Shown in pieces: positions 15,080-23,242 of a DNA stretch of 64,000 nucleotides. A program made the translations under genes and the position numbers. Positions within the stretch are counted from its first letter, which is position 1. Every line of letters begins with the position of its first letter. The stretch covers positions 1 to 64,000 of the forward strand of contig CABRIC010000005.1 in the NCBI GenBank assembly GCA_902470905.1, given 5' to 3'. Under the pieces are notes generated by a model. That model was given only the letters and a program-made list of their open reading frames with translations. It searched no databases and was not told the DNA's origin. The DNA is from an uncultured Collinsella sp. (GTDB taxonomy: Bacteria > Actinomycetota > Coriobacteriia > Coriobacteriales > Coriobacteriaceae).

Positions 15080-16381
15080 ATGAGCAAGACAATAGTTAGG
15101 CCCACGCTTTCGCTGGGCAACCACATCTATCTGTATCGCCTGCTGCGCGATGCGATTGGATGTGGCAAGCAAACGTTTATGACGCAGGTCGAGGAGGCGC
15201 TCGCCGCTGGCGACATGACCGCTTATGACCTGGGCTTCGAGTCCACGCGCGAGCTGCTCGAGGAGCTCGACGACTGCATTAAGCTGACCGTCTTTAAAGG
15301 CGGCCGCCTGTATGCCACGGTCATCGCCAACGAGGCCTGGGATGCTGCGCTTGCCAAGGGCGAGGACAAGCCCAAGACCGCCAAGGGCGCCAAGCAGTCC
15401 TACAAAAAGAAAAAGCGCGGTGAGAAGGACCTCAAGGCCGTGCGCCCCAAGCACGTTAAGCGTCCCGAGCCCGAAGCCATGGTTGAAGCCGCGCCGGAAC
15501 CCGAGCCCGAGACAGAGATCGAAGTCGCTATTGAGGTAACGGCAGAAGCCGAAACCGAAATCGCCGCCACGACCGATTCCGAAGTCACATCCGAGCAGGA
15601 AGCCACTGTGGAGCTCAACGAAGCGCCCAAGTCGACAACCGAAGAAGCCGCTGACCAACCCGAGCCGTCTGCGTTCCAAAACAGCGATGTCTTTGGCGAC
15701 GAGGCCGAGGACGATCAGTCCGACGAGCCCGCAGATCAAGACGCTACCGAGTCGGCGCCGGAGCCCGAGACGCCGCAGCCCGCCATCTCGCTCACGGTCG
15801 TCTATGACCCCGAGAATGCCAATGCCGGCATCACCACCATGGCATCCACGCCCATCGAGGCAAAGTCGAGCGTCGAGAATGAGAGCGCGACGCAGGTTGA
15901 GCTCGACACCGCGACCGCAAACGCACCCGCTATCGTCGAGTCTGCAGATTCCGCGGCGATGCCAAAGGTGGGCACCGAATCAGTGCTCGGCACCGAACCC
16001 GTGCCCGTCGTCGAGGTGACGCCCGTCAATGAGCAGGCCTTCGCACCGGCGATGGGAGCGACCCCCGCACCTGTAGCGCCCGCCATCCCCGAGGACTTCC
16101 CCATCGATTTCGCAACCGAGGTCTTCTGCCCCGGCCCATTGCTACACCAGCTGTCGACCTATCTCCCCTACGGCGCCGATACCCTCGGCATTGTCGGCGA
16201 GTACTACTGGATCGCCCGCGAGCGCGGTACCATCGAGGCCGCACGAAACCGCGCAAGCTTCCCCCTGCGCTACACGCAGGCCGGCGAGCGCCGCGAAGTT
16301 ACCGTGCGCATTCGCCGCAACACCGCCGGCGGTCTCGGAGCCGCCTGGACCATCGATAAAGTCGAGCCTTCTACCAAGTAA
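15080..16381 (+). CDS. Unrecognised protein with acidic low-complexity middle and two small terminal domains
   Basis: The 433-residue protein has three parts. Residues 1-95 form a compact predicted domain (SLGNHIYLYRLLRDAIGCGKQTFMTQVEEAL... LYATVIANEAW). Residues 96-330 are low complexity: first Lys-rich (KKKKRGEKD), then dominated by Glu, Pro, Ala, Thr and Val. Residues 335-430 form a second globular part (FPIDFATEVFCPGPLLHQLSTYLPYG...RREVTVRIRRNTAGGLGAAWTIDKVEP). No signal peptide or membrane segment. I do not recognise either domain. ATG 15080 has GAGGAG upstream. A strong bidirectional terminator follows. Confidence 0.7.
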   Translation: MSKTIVRPTLSLGNHIYLYRLLRDAIGCGKQTFMTQVEEALAAGDMTAYDLGFESTRELLEELDDCIKLTVFKGGRLYATVIANEAWDAALAKGEDKPKTAKGAKQSYKKKKRGEKDLKAVRPKHVKRPEPEAMVEAAPEPEPETEIEVAIEVTAEAETEIAATTDSEVTSEQEATVELNEAPKSTTEEAADQPEPSAFQNSDVFGDEAEDDQSDEPADQDATESAPEPETPQPAISLTVVYDPENANAGITTMASTPIEAKSSVENESATQVELDTATANAPAIVESADSAAMPKVGTESVLGTEPVPVVEVTPVNEQAFAPAMGATPAPVAPAIPEDFPIDFATEVFCPGPLLHQLSTYLPYGADTLGIVGEYYWIARERGTIEAARNRASFPLRYTQAGERREVTVRIRRNTAGGLGAAWTIDKVEPSTK

Positions 16382-16384
16382 CAA

Positions 16385-16419
16385 AAAGGGACGATAACCC
16401 CAAGGTTATCGTCCCTTTC
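16385..16419. terminator. Bidirectional terminator between 15080 gene and ettA
   Basis: AAAGGGACGATAACC (16385-16399) pairs perfectly over 15 bp with GGTTATCGTCCCTTT (16404-16418). Confidence 0.9.
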
Positions 16420-16441
16420 TCATTAGGTCACCTGAGCTCGA

Positions 16442-18121
16442 CTAGTCACGCGTCAGCTTGCGGTGAATACGATGCGGCTGGGCTGCGTCCTCGCCAAGGC
16501 GCTCGATACGGTTGGCCTGATAGGCCTCAAAGTTGCCCTCAAACCAATACCAGTTGCCCGGGTTCTCGTCGGTGCCTTCCCACGCCAGGATGTGCGTGGC
16601 AACGCGGTCCAGGAACATACGGTCGTGGCTAATGACCACCGAACAGCCCGGGAACTCGAGCAGCGCCGCCTCGAGCGAGGACAGCGTCTCGACGTCGAGG
16701 TCGTTCGTGGGCTCGTCGAGGAGTAACAGGTTGCCGCCCTGCTTGAGCGTAAGCGCCAAGTTCAGACGGTTACGCTCGCCACCGGAGAGTACGCCAGCGC
16801 GCTTCTGCTGGTCCTGGCCCTTAAAGCCAAAGCTCGCCACATAAGCGCGGCTCGGAACCTCGGTCTCGCCGACCATCATATGGTCCAAGCCATCCGAGAC
16901 GACCTCCCACAGGTTCTTATCGGGGTCGATGCCAGAACGGTTCTGATCGACATAGGAGATCTTGACGGTCTCGCCCACCTCGAGCTCGCCCGAAGTCAGC
17001 GGCTCCAGGCCCACGATGGTCTTGAACAGCGTGGTCTTGCCCACACCGTTGGGGCCGATGACACCCACGATACCGTTGCGCGGCAGGGTGAACGATAGGT
17101 CGTCGATGAGCACACGGCCATCGAACTCCTTGTGCAGGTGATGAGCCTCGAGCACCTTGTTGCCCAGACGCGGGCCCACGGGGATGCGGATGTCGGTCCA
17201 GTCGAGCTTCTGGCTTGCGCGGGCCTCGGCCTCCATCTCCTCGTAACGAGCCAGACGGGCTTTGTTCTTGGCCTGGCGAGCCTTGGGCGAGCTGCGTACC
17301 CACTCGAGCTCGGCCTCCATGCGCTTGGCGAGCTTGGCGTCGCGGTTGCCCTGCGCCTCGATACGGGCGGCCTTGGTCTCCAGATACGTGGAGTAGTTGC
17401 CCTTGTAGGGATAAAGGTGACCGCGGTCGACCTCGCAGATCAACTCGGCAACGTTATCCAGGAAGTAGCGATCGTGCGTGACGGCAAGCACCGCGCCCTG
17501 GTAGTTGTGCAGGAAGTGCTCGAGCCACAGGATCGACTCGGCGTCCAGGTGGTTCGTGGGCTCGTCGAGCAGCAGCAGGTCGGGAGCTTCGAGCAGCAGC
17601 TTGCACAGGGCCACGCGACGGCGCTCGCCGCCGGAAAGTACGTTGACCGGCATGTCGGAATCGGGCAGCTGCAGGGCGTCCATGGCCTGGCCGAGCTTGG
17701 AATCGATATCCCAGCCGTCAGCGGCGTCGATCTCGTCCTGGAGCTTGCCCATCTCGGCCATGAGGGCGTCCATGTCGCAATCCGGGTCGCACATCTCCTC
17801 GCCGATCTTGTTGAAGCGATCGACCTTGGCAATCATGTCACCAAACGCCATGCGCACGTTCTCGATGACGGTCTTGTCATCGTCGAGCGGCGGCTCCTGC
17901 TGCAGGATGCCCACGGTGTAGCCGGGAGTGAGCCTGGCATCGCCGTTGGAGACCTCCTCGATGCCGGCCATAATCTTGAGCAGGGTCGACTTGCCCATAC
18001 CGTTAGGGCCCACGACGCCGATCTTGGCACCGGGGTAGAAGCTCAGGGTCACGTCGTCAAGGATCACCTTGTCGCCATGGGCCTTGCGAGCCTGATACAT
18101 CTGGTAGATAAACTCTGCCAT
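16442..18121 (-). CDS. ettA: Energy-dependent translational throttle protein EttA (ABC-F ATPase)
   Basis: The 559-residue soluble protein has two ATP-binding cassettes. Cassette 1 has GPNGMGKST, signature LSGGERRRVALCK and LLLLDEPTNHLD. Cassette 2 has GPNGVGKTT, LSGGERNRLNLAL and LLLLDEPTNDLD. Between them is the P-site tRNA-interaction linker with SSPKARQAKNKARLARYEEM. EttA binds the ribosomal E site and gates entry into elongation according to the ATP/ADP ratio. There is no membrane domain, so it is not a transporter. Length and linker match EttA rather than other ABC-F proteins. Start ATG 18121. Confidence 0.95.
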   Translation of the reverse strand: MAEFIYQMYQARKAHGDKVILDDVTLSFYPGAKIGVVGPNGMGKSTLLKIMAGIEEVSNGDARLTPGYTVGILQQEPPLDDDKTVIENVRMAFGDMIAKVDRFNKIGEEMCDPDCDMDALMAEMGKLQDEIDAADGWDIDSKLGQAMDALQLPDSDMPVNVLSGGERRRVALCKLLLEAPDLLLLDEPTNHLDAESILWLEHFLHNYQGAVLAVTHDRYFLDNVAELICEVDRGHLYPYKGNYSTYLETKAARIEAQGNRDAKLAKRMEAELEWVRSSPKARQAKNKARLARYEEMEAEARASQKLDWTDIRIPVGPRLGNKVLEAHHLHKEFDGRVLIDDLSFTLPRNGIVGVIGPNGVGKTTLFKTIVGLEPLTSGELEVGETVKISYVDQNRSGIDPDKNLWEVVSDGLDHMMVGETEVPSRAYVASFGFKGQDQQKRAGVLSGGERNRLNLALTLKQGGNLLLLDEPTNDLDVETLSSLEAALLEFPGCSVVISHDRMFLDRVATHILAWEGTDENPGNWYWFEGNFEAYQANRIERLGEDAAQPHRIHRKLTRD

Positions 18122-18305
18122 TTGCCTGTTCTATCCTTTCTACCTGCTGTTTCCCTATTCTTGATTCGCTTTAGTGGAAACGAAATGAGGGAACCAGCTC
18201 TGAAACGTAACGAAAAAGGGGCATGGTTGCCCACACCCCCTAATACTACCTGGGAAAAGTCCCCCGGAACATACTATGAACTGCGTACGCTAGTTTTCCG
18301 CAACC

Positions 18306-19010
18306 TTAACGAGCGGCTCGCTGCGATTTGCGCCACAACAGATACGAGTAGACGTAAACGGCTCCAACCGAACCAAACGCCAGAGCCGCAATCACCGCGG
18401 CGACGACTTCACTCGAAAGCACGCTGCCTGCCACGCCCATCACAATCAGGCCAATACCCAGCACCATAAAGCAGGCGCCGCCAAAACGCTGCGTACGGCG
18501 CCAGTTCTCGGGATCGGCAAGCGCCCAGGGTGTCTTGATACCGAGCGTATAGTTCTGCTTCACACGCGGCAAGTAGTTGCCTACGCCGATGAACAGCAAA
18601 CCGACAACACCGGAAATCAGCACGTTAACCGAACCGACCGCCGGCACTACGCCCCAGACCGTAAGCTCTCCCAGCCAGCTTATGGCGCACATGAACAAGG
18701 TGAAGGCGATTACGAAGCCCTGGTAGAACTTGCCCGAGGTTCGATATGCCTCACCTTTGGGGTCGATGCGCGGCACCATGCAGAACATTGCGAGAAGCGC
18801 CAGAGGCAGCACGCCGAGCGCGGAGGCCATCCAACTAGGACCCCAACCGTCGACGGCGCCGTTCGCGCCCCAGTGCGTGGGAATCTGCGCAGGCAGGCTC
18901 GGCATCACCATGAGGTGCGCTACAACATTAATAGCGCAGACCACAACAAGCATGGCCCACACGCGCGACGATACCCCCGTGGCGTGAATGCCCTTGTTTT
19001 CGTTATTCAT
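18306..19010 (-). CDS. sdpI: SdpI/DUF1648-family integral membrane protein
   Basis: The 234-residue protein starts MNNENKGIHATG and has about six membrane segments, with the DUF1648 motif PAQIPTHWGANGAVDGWGP after the first and the SdpI pattern GNYLPRVKQNYTLGIKTPWALADPENWRRTQRFGG in the C-terminal half. In Bacillus SdpI gives immunity to the SdpC toxin and sequesters the repressor SdpR at the membrane. No sdpABC toxin genes are nearby, so its role here is open. ATG 19010 overlaps the sdpR stop by 8 bp, which indicates translational coupling. Confidence 0.85.
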   Translation of the reverse strand: MNNENKGIHATGVSSRVWAMLVVVCAINVVAHLMVMPSLPAQIPTHWGANGAVDGWGPSWMASALGVLPLALLAMFCMVPRIDPKGEAYRTSGKFYQGFVIAFTLFMCAISWLGELTVWGVVPAVGSVNVLISGVVGLLFIGVGNYLPRVKQNYTLGIKTPWALADPENWRRTQRFGGACFMVLGIGLIVMGVAGSVLSSEVVAAVIAALAFGSVGAVYVYSYLLWRKSQRAAR

Positions 19011-19281
19011 CCTTATCACCTTCCGTGTTTGTAAAGCCCATAAACCAACCGATCAAGTCCTGCATGACGGTGGTGTTTAAGCTGTAAACGATGTTTTGGC
19101 CATGACGTTCGTCGGTCACCAACCCGGCGTTTTTGAGCGTCGCCAAGTGATGGCTCAGCGACGGCTTACTGATATCGAAATGCTCGGCAAGCTCCCCCGC
19201 CGTGCAATTGCCCTCGCGCAGCAACTCCAAAATGCGCCGTCGCGTTGGATCGGCAAGCGCCTTAAAACCCTCTCCCGGCAT
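19003..19281 (-). CDS. sdpR: SdpR-like ArsR-family repressor
   Basis: The 92-residue winged-helix protein reads FKALADPTRRRILELLREGNCTAGELAEHFDISKPSLSHHLATLKNAGLVTDERHGQNIVYSLN, the SdpR-type ArsR pattern without metal-binding cysteines. It is expected to repress its own operon with the membrane protein downstream. ATG 19281 is chosen because AGGAGG lies 5-6 nt before it; upstream ATGs lack this. The TTAGA-N6-TCTAA site at 19330-19345 in the intergenic region to tcdA is a candidate operator. Confidence 0.88.
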   Translation of the reverse strand: MPGEGFKALADPTRRRILELLREGNCTAGELAEHFDISKPSLSHHLATLKNAGLVTDERHGQNIVYSLNTTVMQDLIGWFMGFTNTEGDKDE

Positions 19282-19329
19282 AAGACCTCCTCTCATCATC
19301 TCTCATGACGTGCACACTATACTCAATAT

Positions 19330-19353
19330 TTAGATGTTTGTCTAACTATCTAA
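19330..19353. promoter_or_regulatory. Candidate SdpR operator
   Basis: TTAGA-TGTTTG-TCTAA (19330-19345) is a 5-bp inverted repeat, and a further TCTAA half-site lies at 19349-19353. It sits in the divergent region upstream of sdpR, where an ArsR-type repressor would bind. Confidence 0.4.
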
Positions 19354-19460
19354 TCGCAATGCTTCAAACCACATCAAAGCAAACGCCATCGCAACCTATG
19401 GGCGATTACCTATAATGGCGATAGCTAAAACACGACCTGCTTCCCCATCGGAGGATATCT

Positions 19461-20258
19461 ATGACCGAAACCACAGCCGCAACTCCCATCGAGACACGCG
19501 ACACCAAGCTCGAGATTATCATGGGCCACGAGGCACTCGATAAGCTCGCCGATGCTACGGTGCTAGTGCTCGGCTGCGGAGGCGTGGGCTCCAACTGCTG
19601 CGAGGCACTCGCCCGCGGCGGCATCGGTCATTTCGTCATTCTGGATAAGGACATCATCGCGCCCAGCAATATCAATCGCCAGGCCATCGCCTTTCACAGC
19701 ACCGTCGGCAAGCGCAAAGTCGACGTCATGGAGGCTATGATTCACGACATCAACCCTACCGCTACCGTCATCAAGCGCACCGAATACCTGCTGAGCAACA
19801 ACATCGATGATTTCTTCGCGAGCGTTTTGGAGCAGACGGACGGTAAGCTCGACTACGTCGTCGACGCCATCGACACCATCTCGGCCAAGCTCACCATTGC
19901 CAAATATGCTCAGGACCACGACATTCGTTTGGTTAGCTCCATGGGCGGGGCCAACAAGCTCCATCCCGAGTGCCTCCGCTTTGCCGACATTTTCGATACG
20001 GTACGTGACCCCATGAGCCGCATCATGCGCAAAGAATGCAAGAAGCGCGGAATCAAGAGCCTGCATGTACTGTTTAGCTGCGAGGAATCGGTTAAGACAC
20101 AGCCCCGCGACCCTTCCAACATCCACGAGCGCACCGAGCTGGGAACCGCCAGCTTTATGCCGCCCATCATGGGCCAGATGATTGCCGGCGAGGTTATCCG
20201 CCAGATCAGCGGCCGCGGCACTGAGCGCGTGCGCTCCGATGGCCAACGTCTGGACTAG
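19461..20258 (+). CDS. tcdA: tRNA threonylcarbamoyladenosine dehydratase
   Basis: The 265-residue E1-like protein has the ThiF/MoeB nucleotide-binding motif VLVLGCGGVGSNCCEALARGGIG, the DKDIIAPSNINRQ segment with catalytic Arg, and VVDAIDTISAK. TcdA (CsdL) activates and cyclises t6A37 of tRNA to the hydantoin form. The lack of a C-terminal rhodanese or Cys-rich domain and the MRKECKKRGIKSLHVLFSCEE stretch fit TcdA rather than MoeB. ATG 19461 follows GGAGG. tatD follows after 14 nt and is probably co-transcribed. Confidence 0.9.
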   Translation: MTETTAATPIETRDTKLEIIMGHEALDKLADATVLVLGCGGVGSNCCEALARGGIGHFVILDKDIIAPSNINRQAIAFHSTVGKRKVDVMEAMIHDINPTATVIKRTEYLLSNNIDDFFASVLEQTDGKLDYVVDAIDTISAKLTIAKYAQDHDIRLVSSMGGANKLHPECLRFADIFDTVRDPMSRIMRKECKKRGIKSLHVLFSCEESVKTQPRDPSNIHERTELGTASFMPPIMGQMIAGEVIRQISGRGTERVRSDGQRLD

Positions 20259-20272
20259 CGGAGCGCACCGAG

Positions 20273-21055
20273 ATGGAGCCCCGGTTATTTGATGCACACT
20301 GCCATCTTGATTTAATGGCTCACCCGGACGCCGTTGCCGATGAGGCGACGGCGCTGGGCTTGGGTCTATTTGACTGCGGCGTCAATCCGCGCGACTTTTC
20401 GGCCGCAAACGAGCGCGCCTGTCGCCAACCAGGCATCATCGCCGGTGTTGGGCTTCACCCCTGGTGGCTCGCCGATGGCCACTGCGGTTTTGTCGAAGTC
20501 AATCTGCTTTGCGAAGTTGCTGCCCAAGAACGCTACATCGGCGAAGTCGGACTCGACTTTTCCGCGCGCTTTGCTGGAAGTGAGCCGCTACAAATACAGG
20601 CACTTAACCGGCTCTGCGATGCGCTCGTGCAGCATCCTCTTACCGGGCGCGTGATATCAATTCACGCCGTTCGTTCGGCAGGAGCCGTACTGGACGTCCT
20701 CGAATCGCATGGACTACTCATCCCAAACCCCGACTCCCCCGTTATCATCTTCCACTGGTTTAGCGGTACTTCGGACGAACTCGTCCGCGCGCGTAATGCG
20801 GGCTGTTATTTTTCCGTCAACGAACGCATGCTCGCATCTAAACGAGGACGCGAATACGCACGACAGATTCCACTCGATCGTTTACTGCTCGAGACCGATT
20901 CACCAGCCGAACCAAACACAGAAACAAGCGCACAGTCGCTCATCAGATCGCTCGAAAGCGCCTCAGAACACGTCGCCTCGCTCAAAAAATGCGACGCAAA
21001 GCATATTGAGTCGGCGGTTTTAGCGAATGCACACTCTGTTTTTAGCCTTCGCTAA
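20273..21055 (+). CDS. tatD: TatD-family metal-dependent hydrolase
   Basis: The 260-residue TIM-barrel protein carries the metal ligands FDAHCHLD at the N-terminus, GVGLHPWW, YIGEVGLDFS (Glu ligand) and LLLETDSPAEPN (Asp) near the C-terminus. The family includes 3'-5' DNA exonucleases and related hydrolases. The N-terminal HxH and the GEVGLD motif are intact. It is a slightly divergent member: the middle histidines appear in SIHAVRSAG and IFHWFSG. Start ATG 20273 has GGAG about 10 nt upstream; it follows tcdA closely. Confidence 0.85.
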   Translation: MEPRLFDAHCHLDLMAHPDAVADEATALGLGLFDCGVNPRDFSAANERACRQPGIIAGVGLHPWWLADGHCGFVEVNLLCEVAAQERYIGEVGLDFSARFAGSEPLQIQALNRLCDALVQHPLTGRVISIHAVRSAGAVLDVLESHGLLIPNPDSPVIIFHWFSGTSDELVRARNAGCYFSVNERMLASKRGREYARQIPLDRLLLETDSPAEPNTETSAQSLIRSLESASEHVASLKKCDAKHIESAVLANAHSVFSLR

Positions 21056-21060
21056 CCCCT

Positions 21061-21290
21061 GTGGTCAAAAAACGTCAAATATGAGTACTGCTAGCGAAAT
21101 GGATACATTACTCTGAGCTTTCCGACCACCAGAATAATCTACGATTGTCCATTAACTAACACTTTTACAGTCACTCATCCTGCATTTTCGCAATCTTAAA
21201 CCCCTCCAAACGCTCAAATCACGTCTGAAGGGGTCGATTTTGCTGCGACTAAATTAGTCACAGTACTCATATTTGGCTTTTTTAACCACC
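21061..21290. mobile_element. MITE-like non-coding element with imperfect terminal inverted repeats
   Basis: The left end (21061-21090, GTGGTCAAAAAACGTCAAAT then ATGAGTACTG) and right end (21261-21290, CAGTACTCAT then ATTTGGCTTTTTTAACCACC) are inverted copies, about 27 of 30 positions with one 1-nt gap. The 230-bp interior is AT-richer than the flanks, contains no reading frame, and has an internal pairing of ACCCCT near 21200 with AGGGGT near 21230. It lies between the convergent tatD and frlD genes. Confidence 0.6.
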
Positions 21291-21333
21291 GAGTCACGGG
21301 AAGGCACCAATACAGCTCCCCGGGACAGCTCGG

Positions 21334-22197
21334 CTATTCGACGATTGGTGCTCCGTGGCCCCAAGAACCTTCCATGCCGCACACGGTCGAGGCAAACCCG
21401 GCAGCAAAGTCGAGCGCGCGCTCGATGGCCTCGGCGCCATCCTCACCACGCTTGGCGGAATCGAGATAGCACATCAAAAACGAGGTGAGGAACGAGTCGC
21501 CCGCCCCCATGGTGTCCTTCATGTCCGTTACCGGTTTAGCCAGCTGGCGGTAATAACGCTCGCCGTCGTAAGCAATGCAGCCCTCGGCGCCCGCCGTAGC
21601 CGACACAAAACGCGGACCCAGGCCCTTCACCCATGCCAGACGCTCGCGAATCTCGTCCTCACTCGCGGCATCCGCCGCACTAAAGAAAGCGAAATCGACG
21701 TAGGGCGCAATCTGCTCGTAGTACTCGTCGGTGGAGTCGTCCGAAAAGTCAAAAGAGACCGTGACGCCCGCAGCCTTCAACTTGGGCAGCTCGCGCTCGG
21801 TGAAGCAATAGTTGCCCGAATGAACCACATCGAACTGCTTCATGTACGCAAGGTCAAAGCGATCGAGGACATAGCGCGCATCGCCACGGATACCGCCCTC
21901 GTTGGAGCCAAGGAAGACACGGTCACCGTCAACGACGGTCACGCGAGCCGCTCCGTTCTCGCCAATCATCTGCTCGCACTTGTCAAGCTCGATACCCTCA
22001 TCCTCGAGGCTTGCAATGACATGCTCGGCAGCGGCATCATTGCCAAAAATGCCCATGTATGCGGAGCGCGCGGCACCGCATTTCTTGGCATAAACGGCGA
22101 AGTTCACCGCATTGCCGCCGGGATACATGGTGTGGATATGCTCGTAGCGATCGACGACGTTGTCGCCAAATCCGAGCGCGTTAACGTTAAATGCCAT
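21334..22197 (-). CDS. frlD: Fructoselysine 6-kinase-like PfkB kinase
   Basis: The 287-residue ribokinase-family enzyme has the N-terminal GFGDNVVDRY, the substrate Gly-Gly in MYPGGNAVNFAVYAKKCG, and the C-terminal PfkB signature DTMGAGDSFLTSF with catalytic Asp. In the Frl pathway the kinase phosphorylates the fructose C6 of a fructosamine so the deglycase can split it. The small size and the MYPGGNAVNFA pattern resemble FrlD. ATG 22197 follows AAGGAG; frlB ends 14 nt upstream. The natural substrate (fructoselysine or another fructosamine) is inferred from the cluster. Confidence 0.85.
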   Translation of the reverse strand: MAFNVNALGFGDNVVDRYEHIHTMYPGGNAVNFAVYAKKCGAARSAYMGIFGNDAAAEHVIASLEDEGIELDKCEQMIGENGAARVTVVDGDRVFLGSNEGGIRGDARYVLDRFDLAYMKQFDVVHSGNYCFTERELPKLKAAGVTVSFDFSDDSTDEYYEQIAPYVDFAFFSAADAASEDEIRERLAWVKGLGPRFVSATAGAEGCIAYDGERYYRQLAKPVTDMKDTMGAGDSFLTSFLMCYLDSAKRGEDGAEAIERALDFAAGFASTVCGMEGSWGHGAPIVE

Positions 22198-22211
22198 GGC
22201 CTTTGCTCCTT

Positions 22212-23180
22212 CTAGTACTCGACAACACCCATATAGCGACGGAAATCGGGATCGTGATCAAACACCTTGCCGCGTGCAGCACGCAGCTCGCAGTTCATGG
22301 CGTAGAACAGCACCGGGTCCAGATAGGCACGGACGCTCGCCGGCACGGCTTCCATACCGTACTCCTTGGCATCGAGCACCATCAGCGTATCGGTATGCGT
22401 CTTAAGGAACGCCAGGGCGCGCTCGTCCATAGCACGGCACTCGCTGGAGCCCATCTGCAGGAAGTAAAAAACGCCATCCTGAGTAGCCTCGAAGGGGCCA
22501 TGGAAGTACTCGGCAGAGTGGATGTAGCTACAGTGCTGCCACTGCATCTCCATAAGAGAGCAGATAGCGAAACCGTAGGTCTGGCTAAAGTTGGGACCGC
22601 TGCCCAGAATGTAGAAGAACTCGTGCTCCTGGCAAAGCTTGGCAAAGCGATCGCCCAGCTCGGCATTTACCTTCTCGCGTGCCGGGGGAAGAATCTTATC
22701 CATCTCGGCGATACCGGCATACATATCGGCAAGATCGGCGTAGCCCTCCTGCTGATCGAGCAGCTCGGCCGCAAGCGACAGCGAAATGCCAGCGGGGACC
22801 TCGGCCTGCGGCACGCCCTCGCCCCACGGGTAGACCCACGTGGTCCACTTGCCGGAGTCGATCTTGGATCCAGCGTTGTCGGTCTGGGCGATCACCGTAG
22901 CGCCGGCAGCAAGGGCAATCTCGCAGCCCTCGACGACCTCGGGGGTGTTGCCACTGTGGCTACAAGCGATGACCAGGGACTTCTCGCCCAGACGACGCGG
23001 ACGCATGATATCGAACTCGCGAGCCGTATAGATATACGAAGTGAAGGTGGTTGCCTCGCGCTGCAGAAGCTCATGAGCCGGGATCAAATCGATCATGGAG
23101 CCACCGCAAGCAATCCAGTAGACGCTGTCGAACTTGCCCTTCTCGGCAATTGCCTCTTTGATCAGATCGTGTGCGTTCAT
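22212..23180 (-). CDS. frlB: Fructoselysine-6-phosphate deglycase-like SIS-domain protein
   Basis: The 322-residue protein has two SIS (sugar isomerase) domains: VYWIACGGSMIDLIPA and LVIACSHSGNTPEVVEGCEIA in the first, and FYILGSGPNFSQTYGFAICSLMEMQWQHCSYIHSAEYFHGPFE in the second, the last being the catalytic Glu/His region of FrlB-type deglycases. These cleave fructosamine 6-phosphates to glucose 6-phosphate and the free amine. ATG 23180 follows AAAGGAA. It lies between frlC-like and frlD-like genes on the same strand. Confidence 0.88.
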   Translation of the reverse strand: MNAHDLIKEAIAEKGKFDSVYWIACGGSMIDLIPAHELLQREATTFTSYIYTAREFDIMRPRRLGEKSLVIACSHSGNTPEVVEGCEIALAAGATVIAQTDNAGSKIDSGKWTTWVYPWGEGVPQAEVPAGISLSLAAELLDQQEGYADLADMYAGIAEMDKILPPAREKVNAELGDRFAKLCQEHEFFYILGSGPNFSQTYGFAICSLMEMQWQHCSYIHSAEYFHGPFEATQDGVFYFLQMGSSECRAMDERALAFLKTHTDTLMVLDAKEYGMEAVPASVRAYLDPVLFYAMNCELRAARGKVFDHDPDFRRYMGVVEY

Positions 23181-23242
23181 ATCCAGTTCCTTTCTTATTT
23201 GGCCCGCAATCAATGACGTTGGTTGCGTGGCCGATGGTTGTT

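Noticed and set aside
17132..18469. Plus-strand frame opposite ettA
   Set aside because: Antisense shadow; ettA on the minus strand has both ABC cassettes intact.
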